Positions 35,655 to 45,163 of a stretch of DNA of 64,000 nt are shown here, one piece after another. The notes under the pieces are model-generated. The model saw nothing but the letters and a program-made list of their open reading frames with translations, made no database searches and was not told where the DNA came from. The first letter of the stretch is position 1, and every line of letters begins with the position of its first letter. Source of the stretch: Rhizobium subbaraonis (GTDB taxonomy: Bacteria; Pseudomonadota; Alphaproteobacteria; Rhizobiales; Rhizobiaceae); NCBI RefSeq assembly GCF_900220975.1, contig NZ_OBQD01000006.1, positions 62,001-126,000 on the forward strand. Direction: 5' to 3'. A program made the position numbers and the translations under genes.

Positions 35655-36920
35655 ATGCAGCTCGATTTCCAGATCATGCCCACGGATGGCGATGTCCTCG
35701 GCCGGCTCGCGCGCTACGTTCCCGGCGGCGCGCGGCGTCCGAGCACCATCTCCTTCGCCATCCAGCTGCACAACCGCATGGAGCCGCTGGAGGCAAGCTG
35801 GCGGGCGCTGGAGAAGGACGACAACCTCTCCCTCCACCAGAGCTACGATTGGTGCCGGGCCTGGGCGGCCACCCATCGCAGCCGGCTTTTGATCGTCGAG
35901 GGCGTCCATGCGGGGCGAACGGAAATGATCCTGCCGCTGGAGATCGTGCGCCACGGCCCGATCCGCATCGCGCGGTTCCTCGCGTCACGCTTCAGCAACA
36001 TCAATACCGGTCTTTACAGCGAGGCTTTTCGGACGCTGGCCCCTGCACCGGTCCTCAGGCGAGCGCTCGATCAAGCGCGCGGCCAGTTCGCGCGCTACTT
36101 CGACCTCTTCATGCTGGAAAACATTCCGCTGCACTGGCGGGGGCAGGAACATCCCCTCTCGCTGCTGCCGGCGGTCCTCAACCAGAACGCGTCGTTCCAG
36201 CTGTCGCTGCACCGGGATTTCGCGCAGACACTGGCCCAGCTCAACGCCAAGCGCCGCCGGAAGAAGTTTCGCCAATGCGAGCGCCGCCTGGAGGCGCTCG
36301 GCGGCCATGAACACGTCATCGCAAAAAGCGGGGACGAGGCCTGCCACACGCTGACCCTGTTCTTCCAGCAAAAGGCCGTGCGGTTCGAGGCGCTGGGGCT
36401 GCCGAACGTCTTTCGCGAGGAAGAGACGCAGGCCTTCTTCCGTGCGCTTGCCCGCGTTTCCGATAGGGACGACAACTATCCGCTGCGGCTGCATACGCTG
36501 CGGATTCGAAGCGGTGACGAGGCGGGACGGATCATCGCGATTGCCGGCCTGTCGCGCAAGGGCGATCATGTGCTTTGCCAGTTCGGCTCAATCGACGAAG
36601 CCTTCGCGCCCGAGGCCAGCCCCGGCGAGTTCCTGTTTCACCTCATGATCGAAAAACTCTGCGGCGAAGGTGCCGCGCTCTTCGACTTCGGCATCGGCGA
36701 CCAGGCCTACAAGCGCTCCTGGTGCAACATCGAGACGCAGCAGCACGACCTGCTCTGGCCGACGACCGTCGCCGGTTCCGCAGTGGCTGCGGTTCACCGG
36801 GCAAAGGCGAATGCGAAGCGGACAATCAAGCAGAACCCAAAGCTTTATGGCTTCGTCCAGCGCCTGCGCTCCGGCAAGACCGAGTTCGTAGAGACCGTCG
36901 CCGAGACCGATCGGGACTGA
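35655..36920 (+). CDS. GNAT/FemAB-like acetyltransferase, CelD-BcsL type (polysaccharide locus)
   Basis: A 421-residue protein with the CelD/BcsL-type GNAT domain: SLHQSYDWCRAWAATH near residue 60, ILPLEIVRHGPIRIARFLAS near 96, the RRKKFRQCERRLEALG helix near 205, and FDFGIGDQAYKRSWCN near 345. Proteins of this kind are thought to transfer acyl groups to polysaccharide precursors. Two starts are possible: ATG 35655 with GGAGG close by (chosen), or GTG 35598 without a clear site. It lies convergent to the Wzz-like gene, 24 bp apart, at the edge of an exopolysaccharide locus; similar genes occur in agrobacterial unipolar polysaccharide clusters. Confidence 0.78.
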   Translation: MQLDFQIMPTDGDVLGRLARYVPGGARRPSTISFAIQLHNRMEPLEASWRALEKDDNLSLHQSYDWCRAWAATHRSRLLIVEGVHAGRTEMILPLEIVRHGPIRIARFLASRFSNINTGLYSEAFRTLAPAPVLRRALDQARGQFARYFDLFMLENIPLHWRGQEHPLSLLPAVLNQNASFQLSLHRDFAQTLAQLNAKRRRKKFRQCERRLEALGGHEHVIAKSGDEACHTLTLFFQQKAVRFEALGLPNVFREEETQAFFRALARVSDRDDNYPLRLHTLRIRSGDEAGRIIAIAGLSRKGDHVLCQFGSIDEAFAPEASPGEFLFHLMIEKLCGEGAALFDFGIGDQAYKRSWCNIETQQHDLLWPTTVAGSAVAAVHRAKANAKRTIKQNPKLYGFVQRLRSGKTEFVETVAETDRD

Positions 36921-36944
36921 GCCCGGACCTTTGAACGGTTGCGG

Positions 36945-39164
36945 CTATGCGGCGCGCCGCCCCGGGTCGGCCGTCACCGCGCCACCGGTCAGGAGCACGA
37001 TTTCGCTGTAGCCGGCCTCTCCGAAGGCGCCGATCAGTTCGACCACGCGATCTTCGTCAGCGCCTGGGATCGACAGGATGATTTCCGCGTCTCCGGAGGG
37101 CGTCAGGCGGTGGACACCGGCAACGTCCGCTGGCCCGCATTCCACCAGCACCGTGTCATAGGCATCGGAGAGCGCGTCGACGATCATCGAAAGGCGGTCG
37201 ATGCCGCGCATGGCGCGCTTGATGTCGGCGTTGCCGCGCGCGACCACGTGCGCCTGCGAACGCTCGTCGCCATGGATGATGTCTCCCAGGGCCGCATCTC
37301 CGACGAGAAGGTCGGTGATGCCGGCGAGATGGCTTGTGCCGGCCATCTGCCGGGTGGGATAGGCCGAGCCCGTCAGATCCAGCAGGATGGTCTTGCGCCC
37401 GCGATCGGCAATCGCGCGTGCCAGCGCCACGGTCGCGGCCGATCCCGCATCGCCGGACGGCGAGACGGAGACTGCGACGCGCACGGCGTTTTCCACGACG
37501 TGGCGCGCTACGGCCCCGACGGTGAAATCTTCTTCTTCATCAGCTTCCGGCACCGGCACGACGTCCGGCGTCTCGGTTTCTGCGCGCTCGTCGTCCTCAT
37601 AGTCGACCAGAATGGATCCTTGCGGGGCTTGCTCCACCTGTGCGGCAACGGCAGGCGCGGCCGCGGCGCGTCGGGCGGGAAGCGGTTCGGGAACCGGTGC
37701 CGGCCTGAAAGCGGGCTTGTCCTCGACTGTAGCGTCGTCGTCGGGCCCGCGATGGGGCGGCGAGACGGGACGCAGGCCGCGCCCGCTGAACAGTTCGGAA
37801 AGCAGGATGAAGACCGACGACAGCAGGAAACCCGCAAGGCCACCCACGATCGTGATCGGGACGACCTTCGGGAATTGCCGCTCGTTCGGCGGGACGGCGG
37901 CGGAAATGACACGCGCGTCGGCCGGCGTCGAGCTGGCGTCGGTGCGCGAGGTCGCCTCGCGATAGCGCGCCAGGTAGGTCTCCAGCAGCTGGCGCTGGGC
38001 CGTCGCCTCCCGCTCCAGTGCCTTCAAGCCCACTTCCTCTTCGCCGGCGCGGGCGGAATCAGCCTTCACGGTATTCAGTTGCTGGACGAGTTGCTGTTCG
38101 CGCAGCCGCGCCACGTTGGCCTCGTTTTCGAGGCTCGCCAATATCTTTCCCGTCTCGGCCTGGATCTGGCCACGGATCCCTGCCAGTTGCGAGCGCAGGC
38201 CCTTCAGGCGCGGGTGCTGATCGAGAAGACTGGTCGAAAGATCGGAAATCTGCCCCTGGATCTGCGCCTCGCTCTCCTTCAGCCGCTGGATCATCTGCGA
38301 GCCGACGACATCGCTGAGCGTGTCCGGCGCTCCGCCCTTCTTCAGGACGGCGCGCACGCTTTCCGCCCTCGCCTCGGCGGTCGCCTTTTCGGTGCGCACG
38401 CGCGCCAGCTCGGTGGAAATGTCGTTCAGCTGCTTCACGGCAAAGGTGGCGTTCTCCCCCGTCGGCAACAGGTCGGACTGGGAGCGGTATTGCGCCACCT
38501 TCTGCTCGGCCTCTCGCACCTTCTCGCGGAGGTTGGCGATCTCCGGCTCCAACCAGCGGCTTGCCTCGGAGTTGGTGTCGAGTTTCGCCCCGCTTTGCAG
38601 CGACAGGTAGACCTTGGCCATCTCGTTGGGGATGGCTGCGGCAAGCTGTGGATCCTTCGACGTGAACTCGATTGCGACGACACGTGACCTTTCGACCGGA
38701 TATACGGCGAGCTTTTCCAGAAACTCCTTCAGCACGCGCTCTTCCGGCGGCAGTTCGAGCGGATTCTTCTTCAGCCCGAAGGCAACGAGGATATCCGACA
38801 GGGCCGACGGGTTGGCCGCCGGATCGAACTCCGGCAATTCGTAGAGCTTCATGTTGCGGGCGACCTGCTTGATCAGGTCCACCGATCGAAGCAGCTGTAC
38901 CTGACTGACGACGTCGAGTTCGTCGATCGCCGGCTCGCGCGCAGCACTTCGATCTCCGCCCGTGGTGTAGGCGGGCTCGCGCGGTTCGATCAGAAGCCGT
39001 GTCTCGCTCTTGTAGCTCGGCGCGATCATGCTGGCGCCGACAAAGGCAAGGCCAGCCGATGCCACGGTAGCCAGCAGCACCTGCCGGCGCCTTCTCCAGA
39101 TCGCGCGGACCAGCGCGCCGAGGTCGATATCGACGTCGTCCTGTGCTCCGTATCCGCCCGACAT
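36945..39164 (-). CDS. Wzz/BY-kinase-like polysaccharide co-polymerase with degenerate P-loop
   Basis: A 739-residue inner-membrane polysaccharide co-polymerase. N-terminal Wzz domain (DIDLGALVRAIWRRRRQVLL, then a membrane segment about 30-50), a long periplasmic coiled coil (about 190-400), a second membrane segment (about 434-458), and a cytoplasmic C-terminal domain shaped like a BY-kinase (about 555-739). In that domain the Walker A position reads SVSPSGDAGSAATVALA: no GK[ST], and no lysine. Walker A' reads ILLDLTG instead of LLIDAD-R, and no tyrosine cluster ends the protein. It should bind but not phosphorylate, if at all. The ATG at 39164 (MSGGYGAQDD) follows GGAG. Divergent from the export lipoprotein gene. 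Confidence 0.87.
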   Translation of the reverse strand: MSGGYGAQDDVDIDLGALVRAIWRRRRQVLLATVASAGLAFVGASMIAPSYKSETRLLIEPREPAYTTGGDRSAAREPAIDELDVVSQVQLLRSVDLIKQVARNMKLYELPEFDPAANPSALSDILVAFGLKKNPLELPPEERVLKEFLEKLAVYPVERSRVVAIEFTSKDPQLAAAIPNEMAKVYLSLQSGAKLDTNSEASRWLEPEIANLREKVREAEQKVAQYRSQSDLLPTGENATFAVKQLNDISTELARVRTEKATAEARAESVRAVLKKGGAPDTLSDVVGSQMIQRLKESEAQIQGQISDLSTSLLDQHPRLKGLRSQLAGIRGQIQAETGKILASLENEANVARLREQQLVQQLNTVKADSARAGEEEVGLKALEREATAQRQLLETYLARYREATSRTDASSTPADARVISAAVPPNERQFPKVVPITIVGGLAGFLLSSVFILLSELFSGRGLRPVSPPHRGPDDDATVEDKPAFRPAPVPEPLPARRAAAAPAVAAQVEQAPQGSILVDYEDDERAETETPDVVPVPEADEEEDFTVGAVARHVVENAVRVAVSVSPSGDAGSAATVALARAIADRGRKTILLDLTGSAYPTRQMAGTSHLAGITDLLVGDAALGDIIHGDERSQAHVVARGNADIKRAMRGIDRLSMIVDALSDAYDTVLVECGPADVAGVHRLTPSGDAEIILSIPGADEDRVVELIGAFGEAGYSEIVLLTGGAVTADPGRRAA

Positions 39165-39370
39165 ATGCCTAACTCCGTGAACGCGTGTTTCCGCGCACGG
39201 TAAACAAACATGGTAACCCAAGCGTTAATGCGACGCTCTCTCACAACCTTGCGCCTTCCCTTCCCGACCGCAGGAATAAAGACGTCGCGTTCACCCGGCA
39301 TTTACCAGCCATTAACCCTAACAGGATGATAACAGGCGCACAGACGAACAGATCCGGCAGGCTCAAGCGA

Positions 39371-39949
39371 ATGGCATTCGCACAGATAACCAGAGGCGTC
39401 GCGATCGCGATGGGGACCCTTGCGACGGTCGTCATGGCGGGCTGCAGCGGCTATCATCCAGCGCCGAAGGCGTTTCAGGAAGCGACGATCCAGCCCTACC
39501 GGCTGGACAGCGGCGACCGGCTGCGCGTAACCGTGTTCGAGCAGCCGAACCTCAGCAACACCTATCTGGTCGATCAGGCCGGCTATATCGCGTTCCCCCT
39601 CGTCGGCGCGGTCCCTGCCCGCGGCAAGACGATCCAGGAGATGGAAAGCATCATCGCCGGGAAGCTGCGCCAGGGCTATCTGCGCGATCCCGACGTCTCC
39701 ATCGAGGTCGCAAACTACCGCTCGATCTACATCATGGGCGAAGTGGGCCAGGCGGGGCAGTACAGCTACGTCGCGGGCATGACCATACAGAACGCGATCG
39801 CCGTCGCCGGCGGTTTCTCGCCGCGCGCCAACCAGACGAATGTCGACGTGACGCGCAAGATCAACGGACGCATCATCACCGGTCGGGTATCGATTTCCGA
39901 TCCGGTCCTTGCGGGAGACACGATCTACGTTCGCGAGCGGCTGTTCTGA
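39371..39949 (+). CDS. Polysaccharide export (OPX/Wza-like) lipoprotein
   Basis: A 192-residue outer-membrane polysaccharide export protein. A lipoprotein signal peptide ends at the lipobox VVMAGC (lipidated Cys about residue 25). The Poly_export domain (YRLDSGDRLRVTVFEQPNL, with the VDQAGYIAFPLVGAVPARGKT turn) is followed by one SLBB-type domain (YIMGEVGQAGQYSYVAGMTIQNAIAVAGGFS, given in part). It lacks the C-terminal helix of full Wza, as is usual for rhizobial short OPX proteins. I chose ATG 39371 (MAFAQITRG); an earlier in-frame ATG at 39326 is also possible. It heads a five-gene polysaccharide operon. Confidence 0.88.
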   Translation: MAFAQITRGVAIAMGTLATVVMAGCSGYHPAPKAFQEATIQPYRLDSGDRLRVTVFEQPNLSNTYLVDQAGYIAFPLVGAVPARGKTIQEMESIIAGKLRQGYLRDPDVSIEVANYRSIYIMGEVGQAGQYSYVAGMTIQNAIAVAGGFSPRANQTNVDVTRKINGRIITGRVSISDPVLAGDTIYVRERLF

Positions 39950-39953
39950 CCCA

Positions 39954-41138
39954 ATGTCGAACAACCACCGCCCGCTGCGCATCATTCACTGCTTCAGGTC
40001 CCCGATCGGCGGAATCTTCCGGCATGTGCGCGATCTGGCCGAATATCATGCGCGACAGGGCCACGAAGTGGGCATCGTCTGCGACAGCAGCACGGGAGGA
40101 GCCTATGAGGACACGCTGTTCGACGAAATCCGTCCGTTCCTCGGACTCGGTATCTTCCGACTGCCAATCCGCCGCTCGGTCAGCCTCAGCGATCTGCAGG
40201 CCCTTTGGGGCAGCTATCGCGAAATAAGAAGTTTGCAGCCGGATGTTCTTCACGGGCATGGCGCCAAGGGTGGCGCAATCGCCCGGATTATCGGCTCAGT
40301 GTTGCGGGTGAACAGGTATCGCGTAGCCCGCCTTTATTCGCCGCATGGCGGCAGCCTCCATTTCACCCGCTCGACGCTTGCGGGGAAGGTCGTGCTGCGA
40401 GCCGAACGCCTGCTGGAAAGGACGACCGACGCGCTGGTCTTCGTCTGCGACTTCGAGCGCGACAGCTACATCGCCAAGGTCGGCAAACCCCGCTGCCGCT
40501 TCGAACGGATCTATAACGGCATCAGCGACCGGGACTTCGATACCGTCTATCCCAAAGAGGACGCCGCCGATTTCCTCTATATCGGCATGCTTCGCGACCT
40601 TAAGGGGCCGGACGTCTTTATCGACGCCTTCGCCCGCACCGAGCGCCGCGTCGGGCGACCGCTCTCGGCGCTGATGGTCGGCGACGGACCGGACGAAGAG
40701 AAGTATGAGCAGACGATGCTGCGGCTCGGGCTCGGACGGCGGATCGCAATGATGCCGGCGATGAAGGCGCGCGACGCCTTCGCCATGGCGCATTCCGTCG
40801 TCGTGCCCTCGCGCGCGGAAGCGATGCCTTACATCGTGCTCGAGGCGCTTGCCGCCAATGTGCCCGTCATCGCAAGCCGTGTCGGCGGCATCCCGGAGGT
40901 GCTCGGCCGGGACAGTATCGCACTCGCCGAGCCGGCCGATCCGGATTCGCTTGCCGAAACGATGGCGCTCGCTGTGACGGATGCGAAATGGCGGGCCCAC
41001 TCGATGCCGGATGCCGACAGCTTCAAGGGCACCTTCTCGGCCTCCGTCATGGCCGCCACAATGATGGATCTCTATCGCGAACTCCTGGCTGAAGGCGCTT
41101 CGAAAGCGGGTTGTACCGTTTCGCCTCACCTCGCGTAA
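39954..41138 (+). CDS. Glycosyltransferase family 4 (first of two)
   Basis: A 394-residue GT-B glycosyltransferase. The N-terminal acceptor domain starts IIHCFRSPIGGIFRHVRDLAE, and the C-terminal GT4 domain contains FLYIGMLRDLKGPDVFIDAF and the donor-binding E-x7-E pattern in VVPSRAEAMPYIVLEALAANVPVIAS (given in part, about residues 283-308). It adds a sugar to the growing lipid-linked repeat unit at the cytoplasmic membrane face; donor and linkage are unknown. It starts 4 bp after the OPX gene stop. Confidence 0.9.
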   Translation: MSNNHRPLRIIHCFRSPIGGIFRHVRDLAEYHARQGHEVGIVCDSSTGGAYEDTLFDEIRPFLGLGIFRLPIRRSVSLSDLQALWGSYREIRSLQPDVLHGHGAKGGAIARIIGSVLRVNRYRVARLYSPHGGSLHFTRSTLAGKVVLRAERLLERTTDALVFVCDFERDSYIAKVGKPRCRFERIYNGISDRDFDTVYPKEDAADFLYIGMLRDLKGPDVFIDAFARTERRVGRPLSALMVGDGPDEEKYEQTMLRLGLGRRIAMMPAMKARDAFAMAHSVVVPSRAEAMPYIVLEALAANVPVIASRVGGIPEVLGRDSIALAEPADPDSLAETMALAVTDAKWRAHSMPDADSFKGTFSASVMAATMMDLYRELLAEGASKAGCTVSPHLA

Positions 41139-41196
41139 GCGTTTTCTTAGGAGCTTTCTGCTATCCGGTCAGAACTTAACGGTGCCGGACGCTGCC

Positions 41197-42768
41197 ATGA
41201 ACCACATCGACAAGCCAGACGCCTTCGACCGGGAAAATATCCGGCGCAAGGTCTCCGAAGTGCGCACGATTGCGCACGGCGCTGCCACCGACGATCAGGA
41301 CGGCGGCAAGACGGTCGAGCTCAATCCCCTGGCCCAGCAGATCGCGCTTCAGTTTCGCGCCGAAAGCTATTCACCCGCCATGATCACGGGCCTGCTGCGG
41401 CTTCTGGAATTCACCGCCCTTTTTGCGATCGGCTACGGCGTCACGAGCTTCTACGTCATTCCGTCCGACGAGGTCATGCTGTTCTATGTCGGCGTGGTCG
41501 CGGGCGGATCTGCAATCGGCGTGCTGCTGCTGCACCTGGCAGATGCCTATCAGATCCCGGCCTTGCGCGCCGGCTGGCGGATGATCCCGCGCCTTCTCGG
41601 CGCCTGGGCGATCGCGTTCTCGGCGATGGCGCTCGCCTTCTTTCTCTTCAAGACCGCCGGTGTCGCTTCGCGCGTGTGGTTCGTCCTGTGGTTCGTGCTT
41701 GGCGCTGCCTATCTGGTGGTCGAGCGGCTGCTGATCGCCTACTCGATCCGCCGCTGGGCGCGCAACGGCACCATGGAACGGCGGGCCGTCATCGCCGGCG
41801 GTGGCGAGCCGGCAAAGGAGCTGATCCGCGCGCTGGAGCGCCAGCCGGAAAACGATATCCGCATCTGCGGCATCTTCGACGACCGCGACGAGCGGCGCTC
41901 GCCTTCCGTCGTCGCAGGCTATCCCAAGCTCGGGACGATCGCGGAGCTGGTGGAGTTCGCACGGCTCGCGCGCATCGACATGCTGATCATCTCCCTGCCG
42001 CTTTCCGCCGAGGCCCGCATCCTGTCGCTGCTGAGAAAGCTCTGGGTGCTGCCCGTCGACATCCGCCTTGCGGCGCATTCGAACGGCCTGCGCTTCCGGC
42101 CGCGCAGTTATTCGCAGGTCGGCAACGTGCACATGCTCGACATCTTCGACAGGCCGATCGCCGACTGGGACAAGGTCGCCAAGCGCGCCTTCGACATCGT
42201 CTTCAGCGTTATCGCACTGCTGCTGCTGTGGCCGGTCATGATCGGCGCCGCACTCGCGGTGAAGCTGACCTCACCCGGGCCCATCATCTTCAAGCAGAAG
42301 CGGCACGGCTTCAACAACGAGATCATCGAGGTCTACAAATTCCGCTCGATGTACACCAACATGTCGGACCCCACGGCTAAGGCCGCCGTGACCAAGGGCG
42401 ATCCGCGCGTCACCCCTGTCGGGCGCTTCATCCGCAAGACCTCGATCGACGAGCTGCCGCAGATCTTCAACGTGCTCAAGGGTGAACTTTCGCTGGTTGG
42501 GCCCCGCCCACACGCCATCCAGGCGCAATCGCACGACCGCAAGTATGTCGATGTGGTGGAGGGTTACTTCGCCCGGCACCGCGTCAAGCCCGGCGTTACC
42601 GGCTGGGCGCAGATCAACGGCTGGCGCGGCGAGATCGACCATGACGACAAGATCCGCTTCCGCACGGAGTTCGACCTCTACTACATCGAGAACTGGTCGC
42701 TGCTGTTCGACCTGAAAATCCTGTTCTTGACGCCGATCCGCCTTTTGAACACGGAAAACGCGTATTGA
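41197..42768 (+). CDS. WcaJ-type undecaprenyl-phosphate sugar phosphotransferase
   Basis: A 523-residue polyisoprenyl-phosphate hexose-1-phosphate transferase that starts repeat-unit synthesis. N-terminal half: four to five membrane segments and a Rossmann-like CoA-binding domain (RRAVIAGGGEPAKELI, about residue 195). C-terminal catalytic domain: KRAFDIVFSVIALLLLWPVM, FKQKRHGFNNE, YKFRSMYTNMSD, GDPRVTPVGRFIRKTSIDEL and GELSLVGPRPHA, all hallmarks of the WcaJ/PssY family. Starts: ATG 41197 (MNHIDKPDAF) chosen; GTG 41182 possible; both have weak sites. Its stop overlaps the next gene's TTG start. Related enzymes prime unipolar polysaccharide in Agrobacterium. Confidence 0.92.
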   Translation: MNHIDKPDAFDRENIRRKVSEVRTIAHGAATDDQDGGKTVELNPLAQQIALQFRAESYSPAMITGLLRLLEFTALFAIGYGVTSFYVIPSDEVMLFYVGVVAGGSAIGVLLLHLADAYQIPALRAGWRMIPRLLGAWAIAFSAMALAFFLFKTAGVASRVWFVLWFVLGAAYLVVERLLIAYSIRRWARNGTMERRAVIAGGGEPAKELIRALERQPENDIRICGIFDDRDERRSPSVVAGYPKLGTIAELVEFARLARIDMLIISLPLSAEARILSLLRKLWVLPVDIRLAAHSNGLRFRPRSYSQVGNVHMLDIFDRPIADWDKVAKRAFDIVFSVIALLLLWPVMIGAALAVKLTSPGPIIFKQKRHGFNNEIIEVYKFRSMYTNMSDPTAKAAVTKGDPRVTPVGRFIRKTSIDELPQIFNVLKGELSLVGPRPHAIQAQSHDRKYVDVVEGYFARHRVKPGVTGWAQINGWRGEIDHDDKIRFRTEFDLYYIENWSLLFDLKILFLTPIRLLNTENAY

Positions 42769-44012
42769 GCACCGCCTCGATCCCGGCGAGCCACGTCCCG
42801 CGGCCGCAGCTTGCGACCGTTGGCCTCATCGCGTCGTTGCTGGTCACGTTCGGCGTGTTCCTCTCCGGCTTCGTCATCTCCGAGCCGGCGCCCTACGAAC
42901 TCTTCATGGCCGCCCTTATCGGGGTATGGGCGATCCTGGGGCTTCGAATTTCGCGCAGCGTCGCGCCGCTGCTCGCGCTCTACGTCACCTTCAACATCGG
43001 CGGCATGCTCTCGCTCACCGTGATGGAGGACATGGCGGGCGGCCCGATGTATGTGGCCGTCTCGCTGTTTTTGGCGCTGTCTTCGGTGTTCTTCGCCGCC
43101 ATCATCGAGGAAAAGCCGCAGCGTCTCGTCCTGATCTTCCGGGCATGGGTCGCAAGTGCGCTGATCACCGCCACGCTGGGCATCCTTGGCTATTTCAACG
43201 CCTTTCCCGGCAGCGAAGTCTTCACCCTCTACGACCGCGCCAAGGGCGCCTTCCAGGATCCGAACGTGTTCGGTCCCTTCCTCGTCGCCCCTGCGCTTTA
43301 TCTGATGCACAGCCTTCTGGCGAAACCGCTGGCGCAGGCCCCCCTGAACCTCGCGGGACTGCTGGTCATCGCGCTCGGCCTGTTTCTCTCCTTCTCCCGC
43401 GCGGCCTGGGCGCTGTTTCTGTTCTCCGCCGTCGCGATGGTGTTCGTGATGCTGCTGAAGGAACGCACCGGCGTCTTCCGCCTGAAGATCCTCACGCTCA
43501 GCATCGCGGCTGTTGGCCTGATGGTGGTGGCACTGGTCATAGCCCTGCAGATCCCGCAGGTGGCCGACCTCTTTTCCAGCCGGACGCAACTCGTCCAGGA
43601 CTACGACGGTGGCCACCTCGGCCGCTTCGCCCGCCACCGGCTCGGCTTCCTGATGTCGATGGAGACGCCGCTCGGGATCGGCCCGATGGTGTTCAGCACG
43701 ATTTTTCCCGAGGACGAACACAATATCTGGCTGAAGTCGCTGACGAGCTACGGCTGGCTCGGCTTTCTCTGCTACCTGACGCTGGTCGTCTGGACGCTAT
43801 GGGTCGGTTTCCGCAACCTCCTGCTCAACCGCCCCTGGCAGCCCTTCCTGATGATCGCCTACATCGCCTTCGTCGGCCACACCGCCATCGGCTTCGTCAT
43901 CGACACTGATCACTGGCGTCACTTCTATCTCATCGTCGGTATCCTCTGGGGCTGCTTCGCGCTCGAGCATCGCCATCAAAGCCGCCTTGCGAACCCGGTG
44001 CGGACCCGATGA
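42765..44012 (+). CDS. O-antigen ligase/Wzy-like polysaccharide polymerase
   Basis: A 415-residue inner-membrane protein with about ten hydrophobic segments and one large periplasmic loop containing GHLGRFARHRLGFLMSMETPLGIGP followed by EDEHNIWLKSLTSYGWLGF (given in parts, about residues 283-335). This H-N-W-L-K pattern with a preceding G-F-R loop is that of the O-antigen ligase/polymerase family. In this locus it most likely polymerises the lipid-linked repeat units in the periplasm. The start is TTG at 42765, overlapping the WcaJ stop (TTGA). Its own stop overlaps the next GT4 start (ATGA). Confidence 0.88.
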   Translation: MSTASIPASHVPRPQLATVGLIASLLVTFGVFLSGFVISEPAPYELFMAALIGVWAILGLRISRSVAPLLALYVTFNIGGMLSLTVMEDMAGGPMYVAVSLFLALSSVFFAAIIEEKPQRLVLIFRAWVASALITATLGILGYFNAFPGSEVFTLYDRAKGAFQDPNVFGPFLVAPALYLMHSLLAKPLAQAPLNLAGLLVIALGLFLSFSRAAWALFLFSAVAMVFVMLLKERTGVFRLKILTLSIAAVGLMVVALVIALQIPQVADLFSSRTQLVQDYDGGHLGRFARHRLGFLMSMETPLGIGPMVFSTIFPEDEHNIWLKSLTSYGWLGFLCYLTLVVWTLWVGFRNLLLNRPWQPFLMIAYIAFVGHTAIGFVIDTDHWRHFYLIVGILWGCFALEHRHQSRLANPVRTR

Positions 44013-45163
44013 AGCCGGCCAGGGACAACGCGACGCGGCCGCTGCGCCTGCTGCAGGTGCTGGAGCCCAGCGGCGGCGGATCGGGCCGGCATTTCCTTGA
44101 CCTCTGCCGGGGCCTGAAGCAGCGCGGTCACGTCGTTCATGCCGTCTATTCGCCACGCCGCGCGGAGGAGCGTTTCGTCGGCGAGCTGCTTTCCATCGGG
44201 CTGGACGGCGCGCACGCGCTCGACATGGCGCGCTCCCCAGGCCCATCCGACATCGCCTCCTACATCGGTCTGCGCGGCGTGATGCGCAAGCTCGGCCCCT
44301 TCGACGCCATTCACGCGCACAGCTCGAAGGCGGGCGCGCTGTCGCGGCTGCGGCTACCCGGCCCGCACGTGCCGCGCATCTACACGCCGCACGCCTTTCG
44401 CACGATGGATCCGCATTTGGGCGCGACCGGCGCTTTCGTCTACGGTTTCATCGAGCGCTTTCTGGCGCGATTTTTCACCGACGAGCTGATCTGCGTCTCG
44501 GCTGACGAATACGCCCATGCGCGCGCGCTCGGCATACCGCGCAAGCGCCTCTCGATCATCGTGAACGGTGTGGACGAGCCGGCCCATGGTTTGCGGGACG
44601 CCATCCGGGAAGAACTTGCTATTCCGCCGCATGCGCTCGTATTCGGCTTCGTCGGACGGCTTTCAGCACAGAAGGCACCCGAGCGACTGATCGAGGCCTT
44701 CACGATCGCCGCGCAGACGCTTCCCGACGCCTATCTCCTGATGGTCGGTACCGGCGAGCTGGAGCAGATGGTCGGCTACAAGATCGATTCCAGCACAGCG
44801 CGCGACCGAATCCGGCTGACGACGCGCTACACCGGCCGGCAGGTGATGGATGCGATCGACATCCTGACGATGCCGAGCCGCTACGAGGCGATGTCCTACG
44901 TGATGCTGGAGGCTGCGGCCGCCGCACGCCCCCTCGTTCTGACCCAGGTGGGCGGCGCATCGACGGTGCTGAAAGATAGCCGCAACGGGGTGCTGGTGGA
45001 GAACGTCGACGATCCGAGACCGTTTGCCAAAGCGATGATCAAGGCGGCGAGCCCTGCCCGCTTCGAACGCTTTCGCGCCGAAGCGTTGCGCCGCAGCGGC
45101 GACTACGGCCTGCCCCGCATGATCGCTGATACCGAAGCGATCTATCGCAGGCTGGCCCGGTGA
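44009..45163 (+). CDS. Glycosyltransferase family 4 (second of two)
   Basis: A 384-residue GT-B glycosyltransferase. N-terminal LLQVLEPSGGGSGRHFLDLC, middle IHAHSSKAGALSRL and IYTPHAFRTMD, and the C-terminal GT4 domain with FGFVGRLSAQKAPERLIEAF and the donor-site TMPSRYEAMSYVMLEAAAA. It resembles the first GT4 of this locus and probably adds a different sugar of the same repeat unit. Its ATG overlaps the polymerase stop. It is the last gene of the operon, 220 bp before a tRNA gene. Confidence 0.9.
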   Translation: MKPARDNATRPLRLLQVLEPSGGGSGRHFLDLCRGLKQRGHVVHAVYSPRRAEERFVGELLSIGLDGAHALDMARSPGPSDIASYIGLRGVMRKLGPFDAIHAHSSKAGALSRLRLPGPHVPRIYTPHAFRTMDPHLGATGAFVYGFIERFLARFFTDELICVSADEYAHARALGIPRKRLSIIVNGVDEPAHGLRDAIREELAIPPHALVFGFVGRLSAQKAPERLIEAFTIAAQTLPDAYLLMVGTGELEQMVGYKIDSSTARDRIRLTTRYTGRQVMDAIDILTMPSRYEAMSYVMLEAAAAARPLVLTQVGGASTVLKDSRNGVLVENVDDPRPFAKAMIKAASPARFERFRAEALRRSGDYGLPRMIADTEAIYRRLAR

